A stretch of 25,471 nucleotides of DNA, taken from JAYPWI01 sp038135065 (lineage in GTDB: Bacteria; Actinomycetota; Acidimicrobiia; Acidimicrobiales; Poriferisodalaceae). Position numbers and translations under genes: made by a program. Shown one piece after another: positions 6,933 to 14,226 of this stretch. The notes beneath the pieces were generated by a model. It worked only from the letters and a program-made list of their open reading frames with translations, was not told the origin of the DNA and searched no databases. The stretch's first letter is position 1; every line of letters begins with the position of its first letter. The stretch is from the NCBI GenBank assembly GCA_038135065.1, contig JAYPWI010000042.1:1-25471 (forward strand), read 5' to 3'.

Positions 6933-8236
6933 CGTGGCTGGGTATCGGTCTCGGACTGTTCTTGTTGTCGGTCGTGTTGTTGATGCTGCGTCTGATCGAG
7001 ACCACCTACATCCGGCTCGGTAGGGCCAGGGCCATGAGCCTCGACGAGATCGATGACGCAGAGGGACGTCTCGTGCCCTTCACCCACGACCGGGAGACTG
7101 CCCTGGGCCCTGTGACCCTGCTGCGGTTGGTCTGTCAGGTCGTCATCGTGGCCGCGGTCGCCGTGCTCGCTGCCAATCGCCTATCAGGCTGGGGAGTGGG
7201 CTTGGCCGCGCTGGGCACTGTCCTGGTCCTGTTTGCCATGGGGGAAGCGGTGCCCCGGCGCTGGGCCTTGGAATCGAATGACCGAATGGCCCGGGCGCTC
7301 AGTTCACCGGTGGCCTGGTTGTCCCGGGTCGGACCTTTGCGCTGGTTGGCGTCGCCGTTCCACGCCCTTGCCCGGGTCGTGGGACCCCGGGCCGAGGAGT
7401 GGGAGGTGAGCAGCGAGGTGGTGGGTGACGAACTCGTCGCCATGGCCGAGGCAGCAGCGGAGGCCCAACTGCTCGACGGGGCGGGAGCGAACCTGATCGG
7501 ATCGGTCATCGAGCTCAGCCACACGATCGTGCGGGAGGTGATGGTTCCCCGGCCCGACATGGTCACCCTGGCCGTCGACTTCACCCTCGACGAGGCGTTG
7601 CGGACTGTCGTCGACAGCGGCTTCACCCGGTTCCCCGTCGTCGGCGACAGCGTCGACGACATCGTCGGCCTGGTTCTCACCAAAGACTTGGTGGCCGCTC
7701 AGCTGTCGGGCTCACCGAGCGATGCGCTGGGACGGGATTCGGGCCTGGTTCGCGAGGTGAAGTTCATTCCGGAGAGCAAGAAGGTCGTGCAGCTCATGGG
7801 GGAGATGCAGGCCCACGCATTCCACCTCGCCGTCGTGGTCGACGAATACGGGGGAACTGCTGGGCTCGTCACCCTGGAAGACCTCATCGAGGAAGTCGTT
7901 GGAGAGATCATCGACGAATTCGACGACGAGCAAGAGTTGGTCGAAGTGGTCGAAGACGGCCGACTGTTGCTGTCGGGGCGCTATCCGGTCGGTGATCTTC
8001 CGGATCTGCTGGGCATCGCCGAGCCGAGCGGTGACATGGACACCGTCGGAGGGTTGGTCTTCGATCTTCTGGGCCGGGTGCCCGAAACGGGCGAAGCCGT
8101 CGTCTACGGGGGTTGGCGCTTCGTGGCTACCGTCGTAGAGGGGCGCCGCATTGCCGCCGTGCAGGTCGAGCGGATCGGGGCCGCCGATGACGAGGCGCTC
8201 GATTCGGACGTCGGCCTGGGAAACAGCGACTCGTGA
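6929..8236 (+). CDS. HlyC/CorC (CNNM) family membrane protein with CBS domains
   Basis: A 435-residue membrane protein of the hemolysin C/CorC/CNNM type. The N-terminal transporter-like domain has three hydrophobic helices at about 4-22, 65-84 and 90-107, the last ending in GEAVPRRWA, a variant of the family motif GExxPK. CBS domain 1 (about 204-260) begins with the signature VREVMVPRPDMV. CBS domain 2 (about 275-325) contains VVVDEYGGTAGLVTLEDLIE. A CorC-associated C-terminal domain follows at about 340-418. Such proteins are linked to magnesium or other divalent cation efflux and to acid or salt tolerance. ATG 6929 overlaps ybeY by 4 bases and the 3' end overlaps era by 4. This position between ybeY and era is common in bacteria. 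Confidence 0.93.
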   Translation: MTWLGIGLGLFLLSVVLLMLRLIETTYIRLGRARAMSLDEIDDAEGRLVPFTHDRETALGPVTLLRLVCQVVIVAAVAVLAANRLSGWGVGLAALGTVLVLFAMGEAVPRRWALESNDRMARALSSPVAWLSRVGPLRWLASPFHALARVVGPRAEEWEVSSEVVGDELVAMAEAAAEAQLLDGAGANLIGSVIELSHTIVREVMVPRPDMVTLAVDFTLDEALRTVVDSGFTRFPVVGDSVDDIVGLVLTKDLVAAQLSGSPSDALGRDSGLVREVKFIPESKKVVQLMGEMQAHAFHLAVVVDEYGGTAGLVTLEDLIEEVVGEIIDEFDDEQELVEVVEDGRLLLSGRYPVGDLPDLLGIAEPSGDMDTVGGLVFDLLGRVPETGEAVVYGGWRFVATVVEGRRIAAVQVERIGAADDEALDSDVGLGNSDS

Positions 8237-9123
8237 AGTCGGGGTTCGTCACCCTGGTCGGCCGTCCCAACGCTGGGAAGTCGACCTTGCTCAACACCAT
8301 CCTGGGCCAGAAGGTGAGCATCGTCTCCAACAAGCCGCAGACGACGAGGTTGAGGGTCATGGGAGTCCTGCACCGACCAGGTGCCCAGATCGTCTTCGTC
8401 GACACGCCCGGTATCCACAAGCCCGTCACCCAGCTTGGTGAGCGGCTCAACGACACGGCACGTGCGGCCCTGAAGGATGTCGATGTCGCCTGCCTGGTGG
8501 TCGATGCCACCGCCCCGCTCGGTCGGGGTGATCGGTTCGTTGCCGAGGCGCTTCCCTCGGACTCGATCGTCGTGGTGACCAAGTGTGACCGGGCCTCCAA
8601 GGCACAGATTCTCGCCCAGCTCGAAGCGGCGTCGTCGCTTGGGGCAGCTGCCTTTTTTCCCGTGTCGGGCAGAACGGGCAAGGGTGTCGGGGAACTGGTC
8701 GAGTACCTCGAGGGTCGTTTGCCCGAGGGTCCTGCCTTCTTTCCGGAGGGTCAGGTCACCGATCTTCCGGAGCCGTGGATGGTGGCCGAACTGGTACGAG
8801 AACAGCTCCTCGCCCGGTTCCGAGACGAGTTGCCCTACTCGATTGCCACCCGGGTGACCGAGTGGGAATGGCCCCGCATCCGCTGCGAGATCTTGGTGGA
8901 GCGTGAGTCACAGAAGGGCATGGTGATCGGCAAGGGCGGGTCCGTCCTCAAAGAGGTGGGCTCGGCTGTTCGTTCGCAGTTGGCCGACGGTGGGGACGGG
9001 GTGTTCCTCGAGTTGCAGGTAAAGGTCGAGCGCGACTGGCAGCGGCGTCAGGACGCGCTGGACAGACTGCTCGATGTGCAGGAACCTGAGTACGGGTCCT
9101 CCGAGGACTCCGAGTTCGACTGA
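8233..9123 (+). CDS. era: GTPase Era
   Basis: A 296-residue Era GTPase. G1 is GRPNAGKST at 10-18, the switch-I region contains PQTTRLRVMG, G3 is DTPG at 57-60 and G4 is TKCD at 116-119. The C-terminal KH domain carries GMVIGKGGSVLKEVG, the RNA-binding loop. Era binds the 3' end of 16S rRNA and checks 30S assembly, which fits with ybeY in the same operon. The G4 motif has Thr instead of the textbook Asn; this seems a tolerated variant and does not suggest loss of function. GTG 8233 overlaps the corC stop by 4 bases. The C-terminal tail is acidic. A zinc dehydrogenase gene follows only 13 bases downstream. Confidence 0.96.
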   Translation: MKSGFVTLVGRPNAGKSTLLNTILGQKVSIVSNKPQTTRLRVMGVLHRPGAQIVFVDTPGIHKPVTQLGERLNDTARAALKDVDVACLVVDATAPLGRGDRFVAEALPSDSIVVVTKCDRASKAQILAQLEAASSLGAAAFFPVSGRTGKGVGELVEYLEGRLPEGPAFFPEGQVTDLPEPWMVAELVREQLLARFRDELPYSIATRVTEWEWPRIRCEILVERESQKGMVIGKGGSVLKEVGSAVRSQLADGGDGVFLELQVKVERDWQRRQDALDRLLDVQEPEYGSSEDSEFD

Positions 9124-9136
9124 GGGGGAACACCAC

Positions 9137-10240
9137 ATGCCGACGGCACGGGCCGCCATCTTCCAGGGCCAGGATCAGGGGATCGCCATCGAGGAGATCC
9201 AGGTCGACGACCCCGCACCCAACGAGGTGTTGGTGCGAACTGCAGCCTGCGGGGTCTGCCACAGCGACCTGCACTACATGCAGGGCTCCATCGCCGGGCC
9301 GCGGCCGCCGGTGGTACCCGGGCACGAGCCGGCCGGGGTGGTGGAAGCCGTGGGATCGGCTGTCACCTCGGTTGCTGTCGGTGACCATGTCATCGCCTGT
9401 ACGTCGATGTTCTGTGGTTCCTGCAAGCAGTGCGTGCTCGGCCGCCCCCACCTGTGCACTGATCGGTCCTACTGCATGCGCCCCAAGGGGGCACCGCCCC
9501 GGTTGAGCCTCGGCGGAGAACCCCTGCGTCAGTTTGCGGACCTGTCGGGGTTCGCCGAGATGATGCTCCTCCACGAGCGGGCAGTGGTGAAGATTCCCGA
9601 TGACATCCCGCTCGACCGGGCCGCCCTCGTCGGCTGTGCAGTGACCACCGGGGTCGGGGCTGCGCTGAACACCGCCCAGGTGACCCCTGGCTCGTCGGTG
9701 GCCGTGTTCGGCTGTGGCGGAGTCGGCGCGTCGGTCATCCAAGGTGCTCGCATCGCCGGGGCGCGGCAGATCATCGCCATCGACCGCCTGCCGGCCAAGC
9801 TCGAGTCAGCCCGGCATTTCGGGGCGACCGACACCATCTTGGCGGGCGACGGCGAGGTCCCCATGGTTCGTCAGATCAAGTCGCTCAGCGGTGGCGGTGT
9901 CGACTTCGCGTTCGACGCGGTCGGTCTTCCGGAGTTGGCTGCCGACTGTCTCTACGCCCTCGCCCCCCGGGGGAAGGCGGTCATCGTCGGCGCCATTCCG
10001 GCGGGGATGACCCTGGAACTGCAGCCTGGTCACTTCTACGTCGAGAAGACGCTGACCGGATCGATCATGGGCTCCAACCGCTTCCACATCGATGGGCCCC
10101 ATTACCTCGAGCTGTATCGGCAGGGTCGACTCGATCTCGACGCGATGATCGACGCCAGGCGCCCACTCGACGAGATCGACGCAGCCCTCGAAGCGCTCGA
10201 GGCAGGCACCGTGACCCGCTCGGTCCTCACCTTCGACTGA
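9137..10240 (+). CDS. Zinc-dependent alcohol dehydrogenase (MDR family)
   Basis: A 367-residue medium-chain dehydrogenase/reductase. Catalytic zinc ligands are C41 (in CGVCHSD), H63-E64 (PGHEPAG) and C167 (VGCAVTTG). Four structural zinc cysteines are seen at C93, C96, C99 and C107 (CGSCKQC then HLC). The Rossmann motif GCGGVG is at 192-197, with an acidic residue at D216 after the second strand, which favours NAD(H). The arrangement is closest to the class III-like alcohol/formaldehyde dehydrogenase branch of actinobacteria; the substrate is unknown. ATG 9137 has GAGGGGGA a few bases upstream. It follows era by 13 bases and is probably transcribed with it, although it has no obvious link to ribosome assembly. 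A hairpin lies between it and the convergent dinG gene. Confidence 0.92.
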   Translation: MPTARAAIFQGQDQGIAIEEIQVDDPAPNEVLVRTAACGVCHSDLHYMQGSIAGPRPPVVPGHEPAGVVEAVGSAVTSVAVGDHVIACTSMFCGSCKQCVLGRPHLCTDRSYCMRPKGAPPRLSLGGEPLRQFADLSGFAEMMLLHERAVVKIPDDIPLDRAALVGCAVTTGVGAALNTAQVTPGSSVAVFGCGGVGASVIQGARIAGARQIIAIDRLPAKLESARHFGATDTILAGDGEVPMVRQIKSLSGGGVDFAFDAVGLPELAADCLYALAPRGKAVIVGAIPAGMTLELQPGHFYVEKTLTGSIMGSNRFHIDGPHYLELYRQGRLDLDAMIDARRPLDEIDAALEALEAGTVTRSVLTFD

Positions 10241-10267
10241 GGACCCAGTCGGTCAAGCCGGTCCCAG

Positions 10268-10298
10268 CGTCTGCTCGTGCTGCCCGGTGCAGCAGACG
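10268..10298. terminator. Possible bidirectional terminator between adh and dinG
   Basis: The arms CGTCTGCT (10268-10275) and AGCAGACG (10291-10298) form a perfect 8-bp stem with a 15-base loop. An alternative 6-bp stem, TGCTGC (10278-10283) with GCAGCA (10289-10294) and a 5-base loop, overlaps it. It lies in the 60-base gap between two convergent genes. No T-run follows, which is usual for GC-rich actinobacterial terminators. Confidence 0.5.
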
Positions 10299-10300
10299 GA

Positions 10301-12268
10301 TCAGCCGCCGCCGGTCAGGTCCTCGAGGAAGGCAACGGCATCGGCAAGATGCCGTGTTCTGGCCATGGGAGGAAGCGCGTTCACGAGCGCCCAGCGGTAG
10401 TTGGCCTTCCCCAGACGGGGGTCGAGCACCGCTACGACCCCGCGGTCCGTCGCCGTTCGGATCAGTCGACCAGCGCCCTGGGCCAGCATCGTGGCTGCCC
10501 GGGGAAGATCGACGGTCCCGAAGGCAGAGGGCCCGGCCCGGTCACGCCGGGCTTGGAGCAACGGTTCGTCAGGTCGGGGGAACGGAATGCGGTCGATGGT
10601 GACCAACGACAGGGTCGAGCCCGGGATGTCCACCCCCTGCCAGAACCCGAGGGTGGCCATCAGCACGGTCTCGTCCGATTCGGTGAACTCCTCGATCAAC
10701 CGCCCCTTAGGCAGCTCGCCCTGACGCAGGATCGGATGGTCGATCCGCTCAGCTAGAAGGTCGGCTGTCTCGCCGAGGGCACGCCACGAGGTGAACAGGG
10801 CGAGGGTGCGACCGCGGGCCGCGGTCACCAGGCTGGTCAACTCGTCCACGACGGCGTCTCGGTAGCCGGGAGCGGGGGGGTCGGGCAGATGCATGGCGCA
10901 GTACAGGAGGGCCTGCCGGTCGTAGTCGAACGGGCTGCCCACGTCGAGATGGTCGTGGTCATCGCTTGGCAGCCCCATGCGGGTGCCGAAATCGGGCGAC
11001 AGGGTCGCGCTGGTCATGACCACCGGGTGCTGACCCCAGAGTTGCTCGTCGAGCAGGCCACCGACGTCGACTGGAGCGGATCGAAGGGTGGGGAAGCGGT
11101 CGCCGCCTTCGACCCAGGCCACGTGCGACGCCGGCCGGTGACGCACCAGGTCGATCGAGTCCAGCAACGCTCCCGTCCTCCCGATCAGGCGGAGGGCGGC
11201 CTGATGGTCGTCGCTCGCGTCGTCGTCGGCAGCCCGGAGCGCTGACCCCAGTGCCTCGACCCGGGACCTGGCAAGGTCCAGAGCGTCGTCGAGGTCAGGG
11301 TCGGCGTCGGCGATCCGCCGGCCGTTCAAGGGGACCAGCACCTCACCCAGTCGCTCGCCCGCATCAGCGACCGCGTTGGCGTCGTCGTCGACGGGCAGGG
11401 CGGCCCGCGCCGCGCGGGCAAGCGTCGTGAAACGACCCGGGGTGAGGGTCACTCCGGCGACGGCGGACAAGACGTCCTCGAGTTGGTGGGCCTCGTCGAT
11501 CACCACCACCTCGTGTTCGGGCAAGACACCTCCATCGACCACCAGGTGGAGCCCGTACAGGTGCAGGTTCACGACGACGATCGAGGCCACGGCTGCCGCA
11601 GCGCGTGCGTCCTCGGCGAAGCATTCCTCGCCCGATGGGCAGCGGGACGCTCCCGGGCACTCGTCGCTGGTGACCGAGACGGCCGACCACACTCGCTCGT
11701 CGGGCTCGAAGGCGAGCTCGGCCCTGTCACCGGTGGTGGTCACTGCCGCCCATTCGAGAAGATCGGTGACCTGGCTGCCGAGACGGGTCGGTTCGGCCTG
11801 GGTCAGGTCCAACTGTTCGCCGCCACCATCTCGCTCCATCTCGACAAGACGCTGGCGACACAGGTAGTTGCTGCGTCCCTTGAGGACACAGTGCGAGAAG
11901 GGAACGTCGAGCGTCGCAGCCAGCATCGGCAGGTCCTTCTCCGCCAACTGGTCCTGCAGGGTTTTGGTGGCCGTTGCGATGACCGTGCGCTTGCCCGACA
12001 GGATGATCGGGACGAGATAGGCCAGCGACTTTCCTGTGCCGGTGCCTGCTTGGCAGACCAGGGGCCGTTCGGAGGAGATGGCGTCGGCTACGGCAATCGC
12101 CATCTGTCGTTGACCCTCCCGCTGTTCGCCGCCGCCCTGTAGGGCAGCCACGACCTGGTCGAGGGCGCCGAGGACGGGCCCGGCGTTCGGGTTCGCCGTC
12201 GCCTCGTTCGGAGAGTCCTCATGCGCAGGGGGCACCGGCTCCGAAGCTACCGGGTGTGGGGTAACCAT
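10301..12268 (-). CDS. ATP-dependent DNA helicase, DinG/XPD-like
   Basis: A 655-residue superfamily 2 helicase. Walker A is AGTGTGKS at 74-81 and the DEAH box is at 258-261 (VVIDEAHQ). An iron-sulfur domain lies between them: C137 (GRSNYLC) and C204, C210 and C216 (ECPGASRCPSGEEC), four cysteines in the XPD/DinG arrangement. The C-terminal motor domain includes TSATL, GFWQGVDIPG and QGAGRLIRT (motif VI). Enzymes of this class unwind DNA 5' to 3' and resolve R-loops or damaged forks in an iron-sulfur-dependent way. The ATG at 12268 is followed by a Pro/Glu-rich tail of about 30 residues before the core. The gene is divergent from uppS with about 50 bases between the two starts, and convergent with adh. 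Confidence 0.93.
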   Translation of the reverse strand: MVTPHPVASEPVPPAHEDSPNEATANPNAGPVLGALDQVVAALQGGGEQREGQRQMAIAVADAISSERPLVCQAGTGTGKSLAYLVPIILSGKRTVIATATKTLQDQLAEKDLPMLAATLDVPFSHCVLKGRSNYLCRQRLVEMERDGGGEQLDLTQAEPTRLGSQVTDLLEWAAVTTTGDRAELAFEPDERVWSAVSVTSDECPGASRCPSGEECFAEDARAAAAVASIVVVNLHLYGLHLVVDGGVLPEHEVVVIDEAHQLEDVLSAVAGVTLTPGRFTTLARAARAALPVDDDANAVADAGERLGEVLVPLNGRRIADADPDLDDALDLARSRVEALGSALRAADDDASDDHQAALRLIGRTGALLDSIDLVRHRPASHVAWVEGGDRFPTLRSAPVDVGGLLDEQLWGQHPVVMTSATLSPDFGTRMGLPSDDHDHLDVGSPFDYDRQALLYCAMHLPDPPAPGYRDAVVDELTSLVTAARGRTLALFTSWRALGETADLLAERIDHPILRQGELPKGRLIEEFTESDETVLMATLGFWQGVDIPGSTLSLVTIDRIPFPRPDEPLLQARRDRAGPSAFGTVDLPRAATMLAQGAGRLIRTATDRGVVAVLDPRLGKANYRWALVNALPPMARTRHLADAVAFLEDLTGGG

Positions 12269-12304
12269 CGGCGAGATGTCATCACCATGGGGTCGCTGTC
12301 GTTC

Positions 12305-12310
12305 TAGCCT
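12305..12310 (+). promoter_or_regulatory. Predicted -10 box of a leaderless transcript (uppS)
   Basis: TAGCCT lies 8 bases before the GTG at 12319 with no Shine-Dalgarno sequence in between. It sits in the 50-base gap shared with the divergent dinG gene. Confidence 0.5.
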
Positions 12311-12318
12311 GGCCTGCT

Positions 12319-13038
12319 GTGAGCACAGCTGACATCGACGCGTCGCGTATCCCCAAGCATGTGGCTTGTGTGATGGATGGCAATGGGCGTTGGGCCCAGG
12401 CTCGTGGCCTGCAGCGCACGGACGGCCATGCTGCGGGGGAGGAGGCCCTGTTCGACACCGTCGAGGGTGCGGTCGACATCGGTCTCGACTGGCTCACCGT
12501 GTACGCCTTTTCCACCGAGAACTGGAGGCGACCAAAGGACGAGGTCAGCTTCCTGATGCGCTTCAACGAGTCGTTGTTGGTGCGCCGCTCCGAAGAGTTG
12601 CACGACATGAATGTGCGCATCCGCTTCGCTGGTCGACGGAACTGGCGGGTGCCGCGGCGCCTCTTGCGGCAGATGGACACCTCGCAGGAGCTGACCCAGG
12701 ACAACACGGGCCTCACCTTCACCATCGCCTTCAACTACGGGGGGAGAGCGGAGATCATCGACGCCATGCGGGCCTTGGTCGAGGACGGGGTACCGGCTGA
12801 CAAAATCACCGAACGTTCGCTGCGTCGGTACTTCTACGACCCCGAGATGCCCGACGTCGACCTGATGGTGCGCACATCGGGCGAGTACCGCATCTCCAAC
12901 TTCTTGCTGTGGGAGATCGCCTACAGCGAACTCGTGTTCACCGACACCCTCTGGCCAGACTTCCGTCGAGAGCATCTCTTCGACGCGATTCGCCAGTACC
13001 AGGATCGGGAACGCCGATTCGGGGGACTGGCCCCGTGA
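12319..13038 (+). CDS. uppS: Isoprenyl transferase / (di-trans,poly-cis)-undecaprenyl diphosphate synthase
   Basis: A 239-residue cis-prenyltransferase. The signature MDGNGRWA is at 19-26, with D20 as the magnesium/diphosphate-binding aspartate. It is followed by GHAAGEEAL, YAFSTENW, FNYGGRAEI and RTSGEYRISNFLLWE, the five conserved regions of the family in order. The enzyme condenses isopentenyl diphosphate units on an allylic primer to make the long-chain polyprenyl diphosphate carrier used for peptidoglycan and other surface polymers. The chain length cannot be read from the sequence. The start is GTG 12319, behind a leaderless-type -10 box. recO starts 8 bases after its stop and is probably in the same transcript. 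Confidence 0.95.
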   Translation: MSTADIDASRIPKHVACVMDGNGRWAQARGLQRTDGHAAGEEALFDTVEGAVDIGLDWLTVYAFSTENWRRPKDEVSFLMRFNESLLVRRSEELHDMNVRIRFAGRRNWRVPRRLLRQMDTSQELTQDNTGLTFTIAFNYGGRAEIIDAMRALVEDGVPADKITERSLRRYFYDPEMPDVDLMVRTSGEYRISNFLLWEIAYSELVFTDTLWPDFRREHLFDAIRQYQDRERRFGGLAP

Positions 13039-13046
13039 CCGACTAG

Positions 13047-13763
13047 ATGACCAAGCTGTTCCGTGACCGCGGGGTGGTGGTGCGCACCATCAAGCTCGGC
13101 GAAGCCGACCGCATCGTGACCGTCATCACGGAAGAACACGGCAAGGTGCGGGCCGTGGCCAAAGGAGTCCGCAAGACCAAGAGCCGTTACGGGGGGCGGC
13201 TCGAACCGCTCCGGCATCTGGACCTGCAGTTCTACAAGGGACGTGGCGACCTCGACATCGTCACCCAAGCCGAGACTCGGGAGCACTGGCCCACCGTGAG
13301 ATCGGACCTCGACCGGTTGGGTTCTGCCCTGACCATGGCTGAAGCCGTGGAGCAGATCTCACAGGAGGGGCAGCGTGATCCGCGGCTGTATCACATGCTG
13401 GTGGGTGCCCTCCGGTCCCTCGACGAGGCGGACGCCGCCATGATGGTCGGAGCATTCCTGCTGAAGCTGCTGGCCCACGAGGGTGTGGCTCCCGTCGTCG
13501 ATGCATGCGTGGTCGGCGGTGAGACCGACGATCTGGTGGCCTTCGATCCCAACCTGGGCGGGCTCACCTGTGCGCTGCACCAGCGGGGGCGCGTCGTGTC
13601 CAAACCGGCGATCGATCTCATGCGGGCGACTCTGGGCGGCGGCTTGGCCACCGTGTTGCAGGTGCAGGCCTCGCCGGCCACCCACGAGGTGACATCCTTG
13701 GCCCACCGACTCTGGGAACACCATGTCGAGCGACGTCTCCGCTCGACGGCCCTGCTCGGGTGA
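13047..13763 (+). CDS. recO: DNA repair protein RecO
   Basis: A 238-residue RecO homologue. The N-terminal OB-fold begins FRDRGVVVRTIKLGEADRIV and includes the strongly conserved RAVAKGVRKTKSRYGGRLEP. The C-terminal helical domain follows. RecO loads RecA onto SSB-coated single-stranded DNA together with RecR. Many RecO proteins have four zinc-binding cysteines in the C-terminal half; here the corresponding places read C154-x2-G157 and C175-x2-H178, so at most three ligands remain. ATG 13047 lies 8 bases after the uppS stop. The gene ends convergently to the small membrane protein gene, 21 bases away. Confidence 0.93.
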   Translation: MTKLFRDRGVVVRTIKLGEADRIVTVITEEHGKVRAVAKGVRKTKSRYGGRLEPLRHLDLQFYKGRGDLDIVTQAETREHWPTVRSDLDRLGSALTMAEAVEQISQEGQRDPRLYHMLVGALRSLDEADAAMMVGAFLLKLLAHEGVAPVVDACVVGGETDDLVAFDPNLGGLTCALHQRGRVVSKPAIDLMRATLGGGLATVLQVQASPATHEVTSLAHRLWEHHVERRLRSTALLG

Positions 13764-13784
13764 GCCGAGGGGCCGGGGTATGGC

Positions 13785-14189
13785 TCAGCCGAGAATGCTC
13801 TTCTTCTTGCCTGACCCGTAGTCCTGGAGTTTCTCGAATTTCTTCTCGGCTCGTTCGTCGGCGGTCTCTTTGCGCCAGCGGGCCGTCTGCCAGGCCCCCG
13901 CTGCGAAGGCGATGGCGCCCATGATCACCTGTGCGATGGCCACGTTGCGGCAGTCGGGGTGGTGAACCTCGAGCACCTCCCCGTCCTCCAACTCGGCCAC
14001 CTCACTCCGGATCTCGTCGAGGTTGGACGGTTCGGCGAACAAGCCCAGGCTGGGCGTCGGACAGGTCCACTGGACCCGATCCTCGGGGATCCCTTCGTAG
14101 GTGGCGTCGAATGCGGCGATCGGGGCGCCCCACATCAGCGCGCCGAGCATGAGCAGCAAGCCGGCGATCGTGCTGGTCCGCAATTTCAT
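13785..14189 (-). CDS. Unnamed two-helix membrane protein
   Basis: A 134-residue protein I do not recognise. A first hydrophobic segment (about 7-27, IAGLLLMLGALMWGAPIAAF) could be a membrane anchor or signal sequence. It is followed by a polar region of about 55 residues with two cysteines, C43 and C80, that could form a disulfide outside the cell. A second membrane helix lies at about 83-101, then a strongly charged cytosolic tail rich in Lys, Arg and Glu and ending in SGKKKSILG. The topology is therefore probably both ends in the cytosol with one external loop. The ATG at 14189-14187 is chosen because a TACGCT box stands 7 bases upstream on the minus strand. In-frame upstream codons would run into glyS. 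It is divergent from glyS. Confidence 0.75.
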   Translation of the reverse strand: MKLRTSTIAGLLLMLGALMWGAPIAAFDATYEGIPEDRVQWTCPTPSLGLFAEPSNLDEIRSEVAELEDGEVLEVHHPDCRNVAIAQVIMGAIAFAAGAWQTARWRKETADERAEKKFEKLQDYGSGKKKSILG

Positions 14190-14196
14190 GGGGACC

Positions 14197-14202
14197 AGCG
14201 TA
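14197..14202 (-). promoter_or_regulatory. Predicted -10 box, leaderless (membrane protein gene)
   Basis: Read on the minus strand this is TACGCT, 7 bases before the ATG at 14189. It stands 10 bases from the opposite-facing -10 box of glyS at 14213. Confidence 0.5.
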
Positions 14203-14212
14203 GTGCGGCAGA

Positions 14213-14218
14213 TACCCT
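14213..14218 (+). promoter_or_regulatory. Predicted -10 box, leaderless (glyS)
   Basis: TACCCT stands 8 bases before the ATG at 14227 with no ribosome binding site. The matching -35 position falls at the start codon of the divergent membrane protein gene. Confidence 0.5.
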
Positions 14219-14226
14219 CGTCGGTC

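Noticed and set aside
8578..8592. Era G4 motif TKCD instead of NKxD, first taken as a possible loss of GTP specificity
   Set aside because: TKxD is, as far as I know, a common accepted variant in actinobacterial Era; all other motifs are intact.
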